Positions 13,918 through 22,400 of a DNA stretch of 35,111 nucleotides are shown in pieces. The notes under the pieces are model-generated. The model did no database searches and had not been told where the DNA came from. It saw only the letters and a list, made by a program, of their open reading frames with translations. Position 1 is the stretch's first letter; each line of letters begins with the position of its first letter. The position numbers and the translations under genes are program-made. Source of the DNA: a bacterium. GTDB taxonomy: Bacteria > Verrucomicrobiota > Kiritimatiellia > RFP12 > DVOR01. Location: the NCBI GenBank assembly GCA_030535915.1, contig JAUNQZ010000004.1:1-35111 (forward strand). Direction: 5' to 3'.

Positions 13918-15639
13918 TTAAGGTGCTGGTATCGGTTTGCTCCGACGACGAATTTCACGATAACGTTTCCCTGTCGTCGAGAATTCAAGCGCTTTTATCC
14001 ACATCGCTTGCGCTCGAACTGGATCATTGTTTTCTTCAGCAAGCACGCCTGCGAGTTCATAATAAGCCGATGTATAGCTTTCGTCTCCTTGCGTTTGAAT
14101 TTCCGCAAGACGTTCTGCAATCAAGCTATGCGTTCCAAGGACGCATTCTTTCAATGGCGGCCAACTATTTATCAACTTATTCAACATCTCAAGCGCATGT
14201 TCTGAATGATAATACCGATGATAAAGACGCTCGACCAACTTCGCAGCGCCATCAACGTCATTCATTTGATAATATGAACCCAAACGATACGGCATTAGGA
14301 TGATCTCCCATGTCCCCAACCGAGAATCCGCACAAATCGAATGAATCATCGCCTCAGCTTTCGTTGCATCCTTTTCATTTCGGAAAGCGAGAAAGCGTTG
14401 ACGAAGATCTTCCTCGTGTGCGCGTTCATCTGCGATGCGTTGCAACCAAACATCTGCCGTTGGCATTGGACCAGGTTGTTTGCCATTTAAGAGAAGCGTT
14501 TCTGGGAGGAGCTCAAGCGCGCCTTTATAAATCAATTTCCCAGAGAGAAAAATCGCAACAAAAGGAGGATTATTTTGATCAGAATACCCAAAAAGTTCAA
14601 CTTTGTCGAAACCTTCAAGGAATCTAATCGCCGGCTTTACCATTGGAACAGATGCAAATTGGCGCTCTGCGAATTCCTTATGGGCGGCATCTCCGATGAC
14701 TTCAAGACGATAGGGATAGAGGATGCGTTGCGCCTCTTTCATGCGCGGTAAACGTAATGCATTTTTTGATGTATATCGTGGGAGTCTAAAATTCGGCTGC
14801 CAATAAGAGACAATTGTAAATTCCCCATCCAATTTAGGCAAAGGTTTCCCAAGCAACTTTGCATAGGGAGCAAGATCTCCCTCGTCTGAGAGATGTTCAA
14901 GATCAACGCCTTGAAAACTAAGGGTCGCTTCAGGTCCTTCCTCTTTCAAAATCCATTGACTTGGCGTATAAGGTTTCTTTAAACGTGCTTGCAAAGGATG
15001 CGCACGCATTGCTTCTAATTGAAGGGTTTCAGCTTCTTCCCAACGCCCCAACGCAAGCGCCTCGTCGGCTTTACGCTCTAGTGCTACATACGGAGGAATG
15101 GATTCATAAGTTTTTTTTAGAACAGGTTTTGGCGGAGGCGTGTCGACCTTTTTCCCCTCGCTTAATTCGCGTAAAATCGCAACATCCAAACGCATTGGAT
15201 GACCTTGCCATACCACAATCCCATTACGAACAACAAAGGTAAAAGGAATCCCTTGAATATTCAACAACTTTGTCAATGCTTCATCACGCACTAAAAGATT
15301 CGTATAGGTAACTTTCGTTGGTTGTTTTTCAAGAAACGTCTTGATTTCTTCTATGCTCAAACGATCCATCACATTAAGACCAATGACAACATGACCATCC
15401 GCCTTTACCGTTTGCCAAAGGCCCTCAACATGTTTCATTGCCGAACGGCACGGTCCACACCATGTCGCCCAACATTCAAAGATGTAAAGTTTATCCTTTT
15501 CCCATGTTGTGACGGCCTCTCCTTGAATCACTGTCTTTGAAATCATATCAATAGGAATAGGAGTATCAATCGTTGCAAAAAGACGCGTAGGCAATAACCA
15601 TGCGACAACAAGCAAAAGGGGAAATATCATCTGCTTCAT
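13918..15639 (-). CDS. Exported TlpA-like thioredoxin protein with a degenerate second thioredoxin domain and TPR-like tail
   Basis: A 573-residue secreted protein with signal peptide MKQMIFPLLLVVAWLLPTRLFA. Residues about 30-165 form a TlpA/ResA-type thioredoxin domain with the redox motif WCGPC (CGPC at 61-64) and the cis-proline strand IQGIPFTFVVRNG. Around 250-400 a second domain seems to repeat the fold: TIVSYWQPNFRLPRY takes the place of the active site without cysteines, and NNPPFVAIFLSGKLIYKG matches the cis-Pro strand. The last 170 residues are helical and repeat-like, ending KPIPAP. The ATG overlaps the murG stop (ATGA). The first domain probably reduces or oxidises periplasmic disulfides or delivers thiols. 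The second would be structural or binding. Confidence 0.82.
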   Translation of the reverse strand: MKQMIFPLLLVVAWLLPTRLFATIDTPIPIDMISKTVIQGEAVTTWEKDKLYIFECWATWCGPCRSAMKHVEGLWQTVKADGHVVIGLNVMDRLSIEEIKTFLEKQPTKVTYTNLLVRDEALTKLLNIQGIPFTFVVRNGIVVWQGHPMRLDVAILRELSEGKKVDTPPPKPVLKKTYESIPPYVALERKADEALALGRWEEAETLQLEAMRAHPLQARLKKPYTPSQWILKEEGPEATLSFQGVDLEHLSDEGDLAPYAKLLGKPLPKLDGEFTIVSYWQPNFRLPRYTSKNALRLPRMKEAQRILYPYRLEVIGDAAHKEFAERQFASVPMVKPAIRFLEGFDKVELFGYSDQNNPPFVAIFLSGKLIYKGALELLPETLLLNGKQPGPMPTADVWLQRIADERAHEEDLRQRFLAFRNEKDATKAEAMIHSICADSRLGTWEIILMPYRLGSYYQMNDVDGAAKLVERLYHRYYHSEHALEMLNKLINSWPPLKECVLGTHSLIAERLAEIQTQGDESYTSAYYELAGVLAEENNDPVRAQAMWIKALEFSTTGKRYREIRRRSKPIPAP

Positions 15640-16715
15640 TTTTCACCTCGCCGAACGACCTCAAGTAAAATTTGCGCCACATCTGTTGCGGCATCAGGTA
15701 ATGTCATTTGCGACAAAGCCGCTTGCATTGAGGTTAATAAAGAACGATCTTGGTAAATGGGTCGCAATACATCTGCAAAACTTTGTGAGGTTGCAGTCAA
15801 TTGATTTACACAAAGAGCGCCGCCGCGTTGCACAATCGACTCTGCATTTTTGCGTTGATGATCATCCATCGCTGTTGGCAAGGGTATAAAAATGGTTGGC
15901 GTTGCACACGCGACAACTTCAAAACAGGTCGCCGCTCCTGCACGAGCAATGACTAAATCCGCCTCTCCATACGCCGTCCCCATATCTTGAACAAAGGCTT
16001 GCACGCGAACTTGATTTTTGACCTTTGCATAGGTCGCTTCCATCGCTTCAAGATCATTTGGACCACATTGGTGTAAGATTGAAACGTTTGAATCACTTGC
16101 TGCAAGCGAAGCCAACACAGGCGCAATCAATAAATTCATTCCCCGTGCGCCTTGACTCCCACCCGTCACAAAAATACGTAACGCTTGCTCAGAGGCTTTC
16201 TTTTGTTGACGTGCTCGCGCGAGTGCATCCAAGACCGATTGTCGCAACGGCAACCCTGTATAAACGGTGTGCGCTTTTGGGAGTTGCGTTTCAGACCCCT
16301 CAAATGACAACGCTACCGTTTCAATTTTAAAATGTTTCGTAAGGAAACGCACAGCCTTTCCCACGAGACTATTCGCCTCATGCAAAACCACAGGGATACG
16401 CAAGAGTCGTGCAGCAACAACAGGCGCAAAACTCGTATATCCGCCAGTTGCAAAAAGCACCCGTGGACGCACTTTACGTAAAAAACGAAGACAACGCAAA
16501 ATCGCGAATAAATTACGAGGATCTTTTATGGGGCGAGCCCCAGACTTTAATAAAGGCCCTTCCCAAGATTGAATAACCGAAGCCTCTGCAGACCTTGTCC
16601 CAGAGACAATCATAGCAGGCGAATAGCCTTTATTTTTTAGGACTTCCGCAACCGCAAGGGCAGGATTAATATGTCCCCCCGTGCCACCACACGCAATGAC
16701 AATTTCAGACTTCAT
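15636..16715 (-). CDS. murG: UDP-N-acetylglucosamine--MurNAc-pentapeptide-lipid GlcNAc transferase (MurG)
   Basis: MurG adds GlcNAc to lipid I to make lipid II at the inner face of the cytoplasmic membrane. The 359-residue product carries GGTGGHINPALA (10-21), FATGGYTSFAPV, VLHEANSLVGK, VTGGSQGARGMN, LHQCGP, ARAGAATCFEVVAC (sugar-nucleotide site) and PLPTAMDDHQRKNAE. No ribosome site is visible. TATACT at 16727-16722 on the minus strand places the transcription start at or next to the ATG at 16713-16715, so I take that start. An ATG two codons earlier (16719-16721) would then be outside the message. It leads the operon running to coaB and is divergent from dapF. The lone murG, away from other mur genes, is unusual. 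Confidence 0.95.
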   Translation of the reverse strand: MKSEIVIACGGTGGHINPALAVAEVLKNKGYSPAMIVSGTRSAEASVIQSWEGPLLKSGARPIKDPRNLFAILRCLRFLRKVRPRVLFATGGYTSFAPVVAARLLRIPVVLHEANSLVGKAVRFLTKHFKIETVALSFEGSETQLPKAHTVYTGLPLRQSVLDALARARQQKKASEQALRIFVTGGSQGARGMNLLIAPVLASLAASDSNVSILHQCGPNDLEAMEATYAKVKNQVRVQAFVQDMGTAYGEADLVIARAGAATCFEVVACATPTIFIPLPTAMDDHQRKNAESIVQRGGALCVNQLTATSQSFADVLRPIYQDRSLLTSMQAALSQMTLPDAATDVAQILLEVVRRGEK

Positions 16716-16721
16716 ACACAT

Positions 16722-16727
16722 AGTATA
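16722..16727 (-). promoter_or_regulatory. -10 element of murG, probable leaderless start
   Basis: TATACT on the minus strand ends 7 nt before the A of the murG ATG at 16715. No Shine-Dalgarno sequence lies upstream of either possible start. A -35 element is weak (TCGAAT at 17-bp spacing). This geometry is what a leaderless mRNA promoter looks like. Confidence 0.4.
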
Positions 16728-16734
16728 TCAAAAA

Positions 16735-16765
16735 TTTACACGCGATTCGAGAAATATGATATAAT
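16735..16765 (+). promoter_or_regulatory. Promoter of dapF-rsmE-ELM1-like
   Basis: TATAAT at 16760-16765 is a full -10 consensus. TTTACA at 16735-16740 is a reasonable -35 with a rather long 19-bp spacer. Transcription from about 16772 would place AAAGGA (16775-16780) just inside the message. It overlaps the divergent murG promoter region. Confidence 0.6.
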
Positions 16766-16790
16766 ATTGTGCGTAAAGGAGCATTTTATT

Positions 16791-17636
16791 ATGACAACAC
16801 TACACTTCACCAAAATGCACGGTGCGGCCAACGATTTTATCATGATTGACGACCGCGAAGGTTTAGTCCCTTGGGAAGACTATGTGTTAATGAGTCTACT
16901 TGCAACCCGTCGTACAGGCGTAGGAAGCGAAGGAATTATCTTAATTCAACAATCCAAACGCGCTGATTTCCGCATGCGTTTTCTCAATCCTGATGGCACA
17001 GAGGTTGATATGTGTGGTAATGGAGCTCGTTGTGCAGCTTGGTTTGCACACCACATTGGCGCTGCCCCCAAATCAATGACGATGGAAACCTCTTGCGGTT
17101 TGCTCGATGCAGAAATTGTCGATGAATGTAATGTCAAAGTTTGGATGCCCGAACCCTCCGCTCGCTCCTACGGGATGGTTATTCATGTGGGCGACGAACG
17201 TTATGAAGGTGACTATGTTAATACAGGTGTTCCTCATTTTGTCATTCGTACGACAAGTCCTGAAACGATTGATATTGATGAAGTCGGACGTGCCATTCGT
17301 CTTCACCCCGCCTTTGCTCCCGAAGGTGTCAACGTCAACTTCATTGCTCAACGCGCCCCTAACCGCATCAGCATGCGCACGTATGAACGTGGCGTAGAAG
17401 CGGAATCAGGCGCTTGTGGCACAGGTGCTGTCGCGGCAGCCATCACAGCGGTTGAAGCCCACGCTGCGACATTGCCAATGACGATTCGTACAAGTGGTGG
17501 GTTTGTGCTCAACATCGATTCGGATTGGCGCGCCAATCATTGCACGGGAATCACACTTACAGGTCCCGTACGTAAAGTCTATGAAGGAACCATCGACCTC
17601 TCAATCCTTGCCAACGATCTTGCGGCGATTGAATAA
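16791..17636 (+). CDS. dapF: Diaminopimelate epimerase
   Basis: Converts LL- to meso-diaminopimelate for lysine and peptidoglycan, in the cytoplasm and without cofactor. The start at 16791 (MTTLHFTKMHGAANDF) follows AAAGGA by 10 nt; earlier in-frame starts extend into the promoter. The 281-residue product has both catalytic cysteines: Cys75 in DMCGNGARC and Cys209 in ESGACGTGA. It also has the N-terminal KMHGAANDFIMID and the NTGVPHFVI and PEGVNVNFI segments of the mirrored two-domain fold. It supplies the meso-DAP of the peptide that MurG's lipid substrate carries, so the divergent pair dapF/murG belongs to one pathway. Its stop overlaps the rsmE start (TAATG). Confidence 0.97.
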   Translation: MTTLHFTKMHGAANDFIMIDDREGLVPWEDYVLMSLLATRRTGVGSEGIILIQQSKRADFRMRFLNPDGTEVDMCGNGARCAAWFAHHIGAAPKSMTMETSCGLLDAEIVDECNVKVWMPEPSARSYGMVIHVGDERYEGDYVNTGVPHFVIRTTSPETIDIDEVGRAIRLHPAFAPEGVNVNFIAQRAPNRISMRTYERGVEAESGACGTGAVAAAITAVEAHAATLPMTIRTSGGFVLNIDSDWRANHCTGITLTGPVRKVYEGTIDLSILANDLAAIE

Positions 17637-18346
17637 TGAATATCATTCTTGCAGAAGCTGACGAACTTCACAATGGACACGGTATTTTTACCGGTCCGCG
17701 TGCAGCGCATCTGAGAACGTTTCTTCATGCAACACCAGGGTCAACCTTTCGCATTGGCATTCTCAATGGCCCCTGTGGACTTGCCACAGTTACAGCGATT
17801 GCGGCAAATGGCGATGTTTCCTTTACTGCTACTTGCAATGAAACGGCTCTCGCCCCATGGTACGACATGATTCTTGCATTGCCAAGACCTCGCTCCTTTA
17901 AACGAATCCTTTTTCAAAGTGCTGCAATGGGAGTTCGCAACATTTACGTTGTGGGAGCAAAAAAAGTTGAGAAAAGCTACTTCTCCATGCACCTTTTACG
18001 AGAAGAAGAATATCGCCCCGTTCTCATTGAAGGGCTCATGCAAGCCAAAACCACAGCACTCCCAACGCTTCACATCATTCCAAAATTACGCGACTTATGG
18101 GAAAAACTCCCCGCTGACAATGGTCTTCGATTCATTGCCAATCCAGCACCTCGCGAAGCATCCCTCCCTACAGGGCAGGGTCTCCCCCTTATTGCCATCG
18201 GTCCTGATGGAGGATGGACGGATCAAGAAAATGAAGCCTTTGCTCAACATGGCTTCCATCCCATCACGCTCGGTCCTCGTCCGTTAAGGACTGATACTGC
18301 GGCTATCGCATTACCCGCTATTTTACAAGCAACATACGAAAAATAA
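17636..18346 (+). CDS. rsmE: 16S rRNA (uracil-1498-N3)-methyltransferase RsmE
   Basis: SPOUT-class enzyme that methylates U1498 of 16S rRNA with S-adenosylmethionine. The 236-residue product shows ALPRPRSFKRILFQSAAMGV (81-100), KVEKSYFS, RPVLIEGLMQA, then the knot motifs IAIGPDGGWTDQE (187-199) and LGPRPLRTDTAAIAL (212-226). In the last two, Asp replaces the more usual Glu (GPEGG, LRTETA), a mild change. The N-terminal PUA-like part is short, with RAAHLRTFLHATPG. Translation starts within the dapF stop (TAATG), so the two are translationally coupled. Confidence 0.94.
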   Translation: MNIILAEADELHNGHGIFTGPRAAHLRTFLHATPGSTFRIGILNGPCGLATVTAIAANGDVSFTATCNETALAPWYDMILALPRPRSFKRILFQSAAMGVRNIYVVGAKKVEKSYFSMHLLREEEYRPVLIEGLMQAKTTALPTLHIIPKLRDLWEKLPADNGLRFIANPAPREASLPTGQGLPLIAIGPDGGWTDQENEAFAQHGFHPITLGPRPLRTDTAAIALPAILQATYEK

Positions 18347-18366
18347 GGTATTATAAACTAGAATTT

Positions 18367-18394
18367 TGACATTTTTAATTCGTTTTAAATGTCA
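18367..18394. repeat. Inverted repeat upstream of the ELM1-like gene
   Basis: TGACATTT (18367-18374) and AAATGTCA (18387-18394) are perfect 8-bp arms around 12 AT-rich bases, 24 bp before the ATG of the next gene. It could be an operator or a weak attenuator; four T residues follow at 18398-18401. The left arm overlaps a TTGACA hexamer, but I find no matching -10. Confidence 0.4.
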
Positions 18395-18417
18395 CCGTTT
18401 TCTTGGAGCAAAGTCTT

Positions 18418-19359
18418 ATGCATGCCTTTATCTTTTCAGATCAAAAACCCGGCCACGAAAACCAATCCAAAGCCCTTGCCGATGGTCTTGGCTTAACATA
18501 CGATATCGTGCCTTGCGCCTACCCTGCAAAATGGCGGAAGACACTTTCCTATCTCTTTGATCGCTGGGGAAGTAATCGCGACCTCGCAAACGTCGCCCCC
18601 CACCTTCCCAAACGCAAGCCCGATGTCCTCATTGGTGCTGGCTCCAATACATTCTATTCCCTAAAGGTTTTTGCCAAACGCCTTGGCGTACCCTGTGTTG
18701 CGATTCTTACACCCAAAGGTTATCGATTAGATAATTTTGATGTTATTCTTGCGCCGACCTTTGACAATCCGCCAAAAGCAGACAATATTTTTCCTATCCC
18801 CACCAATCTTACCCCCGCCCGTCCAGATTTCTACGAAGAACAAACCGAGGCGTTCTTAGCACGCTATCAACCTCAAAAGAAACGTGCGGTAGGTGTCATT
18901 ATCGGAGGTAAAAATCCAATTGCAGATGTTGCTGCCCCATGGTTAAAAGCCCAACTCGAGCAACTCTTTGCAGCCACCCCTGACTGTGAACACTGGGTCA
19001 CAACCTCTCGCCGCACATCCCCTGAAGCCGATGCCGTCATTGACACCTTCCCCTTTGACTACAAACTCATCTTCTCACGCGAACGCTTCAATCCCATCCC
19101 AGCCTTTGTAACGCAATGTGAACGCCTCTTTGTTACCGCCGAATCCACCGGCATGCTCAGTGAAGCCGTAGCGATTGGTAAAAGTAATGTTGAAGTCCTC
19201 GACAACCTTGAGGTTAAAACGAACAAATTCGCACGTTTTGTTGATCAACTTTGTACTGAAGACTACGCCCATATCTTTGATGGCACCCTTGGCAACACAT
19301 GCCGAAAGGTTGACCTCTCCAGCACCTTTACAGCCATTCGCAAAAAACTCAACCTTTAA
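18418..19359 (+). CDS. ELM1/GtrOC1-family putative nucleoside-diphosphate-sugar epimerase-like protein
   Basis: Member of the family named after plant mitochondrial-fission protein ELM1 (PF06258), widespread in Gram-negative bacteria beside envelope genes; the bacterial function is not established. The 313-residue product starts at ATG 18418 with GGAG 9 nt upstream; a TTG at 18403 is a weaker option. Signature segments are SDQKPGHENQSKALADGLG (7-25), PDVLIGAGSNTFYSLKVFAKRLG, FDVILAPTFDNP, VGVIIGGKNP, WVTTSRRTSPEAD and VTAESTGMLSEAVAIGK. The last is a GT-B-like nucleotide-sugar-binding pattern. A glycosyltransferase-like fold is therefore plausible. It follows rsmE by 71 bp and may be co-transcribed or have its own control site (see the inverted repeat at 18367-18394). 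Confidence 0.83.
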   Translation: MHAFIFSDQKPGHENQSKALADGLGLTYDIVPCAYPAKWRKTLSYLFDRWGSNRDLANVAPHLPKRKPDVLIGAGSNTFYSLKVFAKRLGVPCVAILTPKGYRLDNFDVILAPTFDNPPKADNIFPIPTNLTPARPDFYEEQTEAFLARYQPQKKRAVGVIIGGKNPIADVAAPWLKAQLEQLFAATPDCEHWVTTSRRTSPEADAVIDTFPFDYKLIFSRERFNPIPAFVTQCERLFVTAESTGMLSEAVAIGKSNVEVLDNLEVKTNKFARFVDQLCTEDYAHIFDGTLGNTCRKVDLSSTFTAIRKKLNL

Positions 19360-19373
19360 AATAAAGGTAAATG

Positions 19374-19423
19374 ATACTAAGAATAAAAGGGCCTCGATAT
19401 CGAGGCCCTTTTATTCTTAGTAT
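19374..19423. terminator. Bidirectional terminator: 50-bp perfect palindrome
   Basis: Bases 19374-19398 and 19399-19423 are exact reverse complements with no spacer. The core is GGGCCTCGAT/ATCGAGGCCC, flanked by A-rich and T-rich arms, so each strand reads a GC stem followed by TTTTATT. It lies between the convergent ELM1-like gene (stop 19359) and the TPR gene (stop 19460) and can end both transcripts. Confidence 0.9.
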
Positions 19424-19459
19424 TCATATACTTATTTATTTAATCGCATGCTCTATCAA

Positions 19460-22400
19460 TTAAAAGTCAAGTTGGTCTAATTTCGTAGCCTTTGAACCAA
19501 TCGCCATACGAACATCCGAAAGAATATTTCGAGCATCGTTTTTGCGACCTTCCTTAATTGCAATCCAAGCATCTACAAATTTCAACTGTGGCAAATTAGG
19601 TACACCTGGAAGTGCACGCGTATGTGCCATCATTCGTTTTGCATCTTCTGTTTTCCCCATGTGTGCAAGAACGAGTGCCGATGTTGCTGTTGCAAAATAT
19701 TCACTTGGCGTTCCTGCAACTCGACGCGTAGCCTCAGAGATAAGAACCTCCGCCTCTGTTAATTTTATCATATCATCCGTTCGAGCAAGAACATCTGCAG
19801 CATTTACAAGAAGTTCTAAAGGTATTTGCATGCGACGATTTTTACTACTTTCGATGGCACGACGGAAATATCCTTCTGCACCAACCTCCCCAAAGAGAAT
19901 TGCATCCTCCAAACGTTTCATACCAATTGCGTAAAGAGCCATCGGATTTTGCGGGTCACACTGTAATAATGTCTCAGCATCACGAATTGCGTCAACACCA
20001 TCATGAAGAATAAAGTCTATCTGCAAAATGAGTTGAACAACATTAGCAACATTAGGACGACTTGCGTAAGCACTACGATAATGAGCACGCGCTTCTTGAT
20101 ATTTCTTTCGAATCAATTGATTCTCATGAGGCAAAACATTCGGTGTTTGTTTTACCAATTGCTCTGCATCTGCTTGAGCCAAACGACCATCAAGAATATG
20201 CGTATAATACGGAGAAGTATTCTTTGCGCGACGAATATTTGCAGAAATATAACTCCTCACTTCACTCAGTCGCCCCTCATCAATACTTAACATGGCAAGC
20301 ATTGACCAACCGACGACATCATCTGGGAAATCCTTGGTATAACGAGCAAGCAAATTTCGCGCTTTTTCATTATCACCAATCCCAATATAGTATGCTGCTT
20401 GATCCAACACAAGTATTGCATTCAGTTGGTCGTCTTGGGACCCAACTCCTCCAACAATATCCTCAACACGACGAAGATAACCGCTCGCCTCATCTAAATT
20501 ACCTCGCTGTAAAGCAAGATTCATCAATTGACGCAAAACATTAATATCATTTGGATTAACTTGTACCGCTGTAAGATACTTTTGTTCTGCAAGATCTAAA
20601 AGACCTTGCTCTTCATAAATTGCCCCCATCACCGCACCTATACGAGCGGCACCATGTTCATCTCCCATCTCAGAAAGATTAAGTTCCGCATTGCGATATG
20701 TAGCGAGAGCCGCATCAGGAGCAGCTTGAATTGCCCATGAAAGGCCTGCAGAAACAAACAAACGTGCATCTCGAATATACCCATGATAACGTATCGTTTC
20801 TTGCAAGCGATAAAGGCGTTTCTTTTCTGTTGTCTCCTTAATAAAATCTTTAAACTTTGTCTCAGAGAGAGTCGCATCTACAGGCGATAGTAGTTTTTCT
20901 GCAGCAGGACGTGTATTACAAATAGCATAATAGTTCAAAATTGCAGCAGCATTTTCAGGATGCATTTCATTGGCATAGCGATAACAATCAATCGCACGCG
21001 TCAAATAGGTTTCAGCCTTCTTTATTTCCTCTGGAGTAACATCCTTCGCATCACCAATTCGGCATGCAATATCATCATAATACGTACCTAAGTTATTTGC
21101 GACAAAAGCAAGATGTTCCGCAATTTGCTTTGCAGTATCAATATTTACATCTGTCCATGAAGAAGCCGTTTTACCATAATCTTTCACAAGCCCCCATTGT
21201 TCGCGGAGTTGCAAATGCTCAAGCCATAACTGTTCGGCATACTGTTCACAATTCTCATCCTCCACGCCAATAAACAATGCGCCTGCTGGCACAGGACGCA
21301 ATCGTGCACGATACCAATAGTCACACAAATCATAAACAGCAACGCGTTGCTCAACAGTTGGATGCGAAACAAAAAACGTCAAAATAAAACGATTAAAATT
21401 GTAATCTAAAATGTCATTAAAATGTCGTACATCTGCGCCTGCATCAACAAGCCGAGAGTCATTATTGATTTTTTCTTTAATCCAATTTATATAACGCGAG
21501 TCAGCTTCTCGCATTGTATTAAATTGTACTACATTGAGATTATGACGACGCGCAGCTGCAGAAACTGGATCTATCATCCACCGCTTGTAGGCAGACCCCG
21601 CAACATAAGTATGTCCCGCAGCTAAGGATGGTGAATTAGGGAGCATTTGTTGTACAATATACTCACCAAATTGATCCGCCATTGAGGAATAAGGTGCTTG
21701 TGTTAGGTTTAAATCTTCACGAGCATAACGATTCAAATCAGAAAAAGCCATGATATGCGTTACAATTGTCAACGTAATTGTAATTAATAAAATAGGACAA
21801 AGAATAAAAGCTCCTGTACGCATTGCTAAAACGCCGCGTGGAATTTTTCCTATATCACGTTCTTCAAAATTATTTGGATTTTTAAAGACAATCTGGACAC
21901 CCCAACCAACGGATAACATACCTAAAACTGCGGCATTGATCCACATTGTTGCCACGGGAAGCATCGGATACAGAGAACCTGCGCCATGTTGCGTTAACCA
22001 AAAGCGAAGAGGTAGCTTCATTAACAAGACTTGAGGAATAAATGAATTCTTATCAAAGACAAAAGCAAACGACAATACTAACATCAAAATCGTCATCACG
22101 GAGCCAACAATCAAAAGACCTAACGAGCGATCATTGTTGAGCAAGCGACGAGCTGTCACCCATGCAACGATGGGAAGAACAACCGAAGCGCCAAAAATAA
22201 TAATAATTCCTGGCATCATAAACGATTTATAAATTGACAAGAACATTCGCGCCACTCCCATCTGCGTTTCCCAAATAGAGTGGAATGTAAATATTGGAGC
22301 GATACGAAATGCATTTAATACAATAAGTGTTACAGAACCGATAACAAAAGCAATAAACCAAACCGGGAGATTACGAACATTATGATCCCAAAGTCGCCAT

